NCBI RefSeq assembly: GCF_002027555.1
Contig: NZ_MXAP01000065.1
Coordinates: forward strand, 1 to 6,440
Direction: 5' to 3'
DNA: 6,440 nucleotides
DNA from: Moraxella equi
Lineage (GTDB): Bacteria > Pseudomonadota > Gammaproteobacteria > Pseudomonadales > Moraxellaceae
The stretch's first letter is position 1; each line of letters starts with the position of its first letter. A program made the position numbers and the translations under genes. Under the pieces are notes generated by a model that did not search any database, had not been told where the DNA came from, and was given only the letters and a program-made list of their open reading frames with translations. Shown one piece after another: positions 5,243 to 6,440 of the stretch.

Positions 5243-6397
5243 ATGTCCACTTCCATCAACTGGCAATCTGATGATGAACAAGTTCAGAAAAATCAGCGTC
5301 GTGCTTACGACGACATGCGAGCACGCTGTCCCATCGCCCATGATGATAAGCTCGGTTATAGCGTGTTTTCTCATGCCGATGTCATGCACATTCTAAACAA
5401 CCCTACGACATTTTCCAATCACGTCTCAGACCGTCACATCGCTGTGCCAAACGGCATGGACGCACCTGTTCATACGGCATTTCGTGCGATTAATGACAAA
5501 TATTTTACCGCCGACCGCATGGCGAGATTTCGCCCCATCGCCAAAGAGCTGATTGGCAGCTTAGTAAGCCAACTGCCCAAGAGTCAGCCCATTGACATCA
5601 TGGCAGAGTTTGCCAAAACTTATGCCGTCAAGCTACAAAATGCCTTTATGGGCTGGGGCGATGAGACCGAAGCACCATTAAACGCATGGATTGAGAAAAA
5701 CCGCAAAGCCACACTAAGCCAAAATCGGGATGAGATTGCCAGTGTCGCCTTAGAATTTGACGGTTATATCAAGGCGATTTTGGATGACAAGCGGACAAAA
5801 CGCCCTGATGATGTGACCTTTGAATTGATGAACGACGTGGTCATGCTGTCACAAGGCAAGCGGGTGATGAGCGATGAAGAGCTTGTCTCACTCATTCGTA
5901 ACTGGACAGTGGGCGAGCTGTCCACCATGTCGTCAGCGGTCGGGATTATTTTTGAATTTTTTATTCATCATCCTGACGTCTTGACTCATCTAAAAGCCAA
6001 CCCCCAAGACATTGATAATGCCGTCCTAGAAATACTGCGTTTACACGACCCGCTCATCACCAACAGACGACGCACCACCTGCCCTGTCACTCTACATGGC
6101 GTGGACATTCCCAAAGACGCCAAAATCACGATTAACTGGCAGTCTGCCAACCGTGACCCCGAAGCCTTTCATCAAGCGGACAGTTTTGAGCTACACCGAA
6201 GCCAAGCTAACAATCTGGTCTATGGGCATGGCATTCACGTCTGCCCTGGTAAGCCATTGGCACAGCTTGAACTGGGACTACTAGTAGAGTGCTTGGCAGA
6301 GCAGGTGGGTAAGATTCGCCCTGCGTCTGATGACTACTTTGACCATGCCATCTATCCTGCGTCAGGTTTTAGTCGTTTGGAAGTCATACTTCATTAA
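5243..6397 (+). CDS. Cytochrome P450
   Basis: A 384-residue soluble bacterial P450 monooxygenase with no signal peptide or membrane anchor, slightly shorter than the usual 400 or so. The heme-binding loop is VYGHGIHVCPGKPLAQLEL (326-344), with Cys334 as the thiolate ligand; Tyr327 replaces the usual Phe. The K-helix ExxR motif is Glu263-Ile-Leu-Arg266. The C-helix region DAPVHTAFR (73-81) gives the His and Arg that contact heme propionates, and ANRDP (302-306) is the usual strand-turn before the heme loop. The I-helix reads WTVGELSTMSS (221-231) instead of the common AGxDTT, so the oxygen-activating acid-threonine pair is displaced or altered. No ferredoxin or ferredoxin reductase gene is in the window, so electrons must come from elsewhere. 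Its substrate is unknown. It stands behind a terminator and a palindromic repeat, hence probably has its own promoter. P450 identity is near certain; the subfamily is not assigned. Confidence 0.95.
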   Translation: MSTSINWQSDDEQVQKNQRRAYDDMRARCPIAHDDKLGYSVFSHADVMHILNNPTTFSNHVSDRHIAVPNGMDAPVHTAFRAINDKYFTADRMARFRPIAKELIGSLVSQLPKSQPIDIMAEFAKTYAVKLQNAFMGWGDETEAPLNAWIEKNRKATLSQNRDEIASVALEFDGYIKAILDDKRTKRPDDVTFELMNDVVMLSQGKRVMSDEELVSLIRNWTVGELSTMSSAVGIIFEFFIHHPDVLTHLKANPQDIDNAVLEILRLHDPLITNRRRTTCPVTLHGVDIPKDAKITINWQSANRDPEAFHQADSFELHRSQANNLVYGHGIHVCPGKPLAQLELGLLVECLAEQVGKIRPASDDYFDHAIYPASGFSRLEVILH

Positions 6398-6440
6398 CTT
6401 CACCCCCTTTTTTCCTTTTCCAAAAACCCAAACCCCCCAC
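6398..6440. other. Pyrimidine-rich stretch after the P450 gene
   Basis: The last 43 bases have a pyrimidine-rich run (6398-6423), including six consecutive T, followed by A/C-rich sequence. I see no hairpin stem, so no terminator is called within the window. One could lie just beyond its edge. Confidence 0.4.

Noticed and set aside
4898..5389. Two minus-strand ORFs (4898-5131 and 5159-5389) around the repeat and P450 start
   Set aside because: They overlap the methyltransferase end, the terminator, the palindromic repeat and the P450 start, and show no ribosome site or protein-like motif.

Overview
The window looks like chromosomal DNA from the Moraxellaceae, most likely a Moraxella-type gammaproteobacterium. 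The grounds are moderate AT-richness, A/T-rich intergenic DNA, TATAGT-type -10 boxes, an AAHS-family aromatic-acid transporter, and a 106-bp palindromic intergenic repeat of a kind I associate from memory with Moraxella/Psychrobacter. The genus is inference. There is no rRNA, tRNA, CRISPR array, transposase or phage gene.

Layout, left to right. (1) 155-808 (+): a DUF805 membrane protein with a clear promoter and an unusual C-terminal segment that resembles the start of a mature type IV pilin. (2) 838-883: a hairpin terminator shared by two convergent genes. (3) 893-2113 (-): a Bcr/CflA-type drug:H+ antiporter of the major facilitator superfamily (MFS). (4) 2114-2369: a divergent, AT-rich control region with a good promoter for the gene to its right. 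(5) 2370-3677 (+): an AAHS-type MFS symporter, probably for an aromatic or related organic acid. (6) 3692-3734: a perfect 18-bp hairpin without a T-tract. (7) 3828-4969 (+): a MetE C-terminal-domain-like (YxjG-type) zinc methyltransferase. Its natural start at 3828 is out of frame with the rest by one base, so it is either frameshifted or starts further in. (8) 5003-5041: a strong intrinsic terminator, directly abutted by (9) the 106-bp inverted repeat at 5041-5146. (10) 5243-6397 (+): a soluble cytochrome P450 with an intact heme site and an atypical I-helix, with no redox partner gene in view.

These look like mostly single-gene transcription units separated by terminators, not one operon. 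A functional link between the transporter, the methyltransferase and the P450 (for example uptake and oxidation or demethylation of an aromatic compound) is conceivable, but only adjacency supports it. The items most worth a second look are the single-base frame disruption at the 5' end of the methyltransferase gene, the pilin-like tail on the DUF805 protein, the palindromic repeat between terminator and P450, and the orphan P450 with its unusual oxygen-activation motif. I found no convincing new defence or mobile system.
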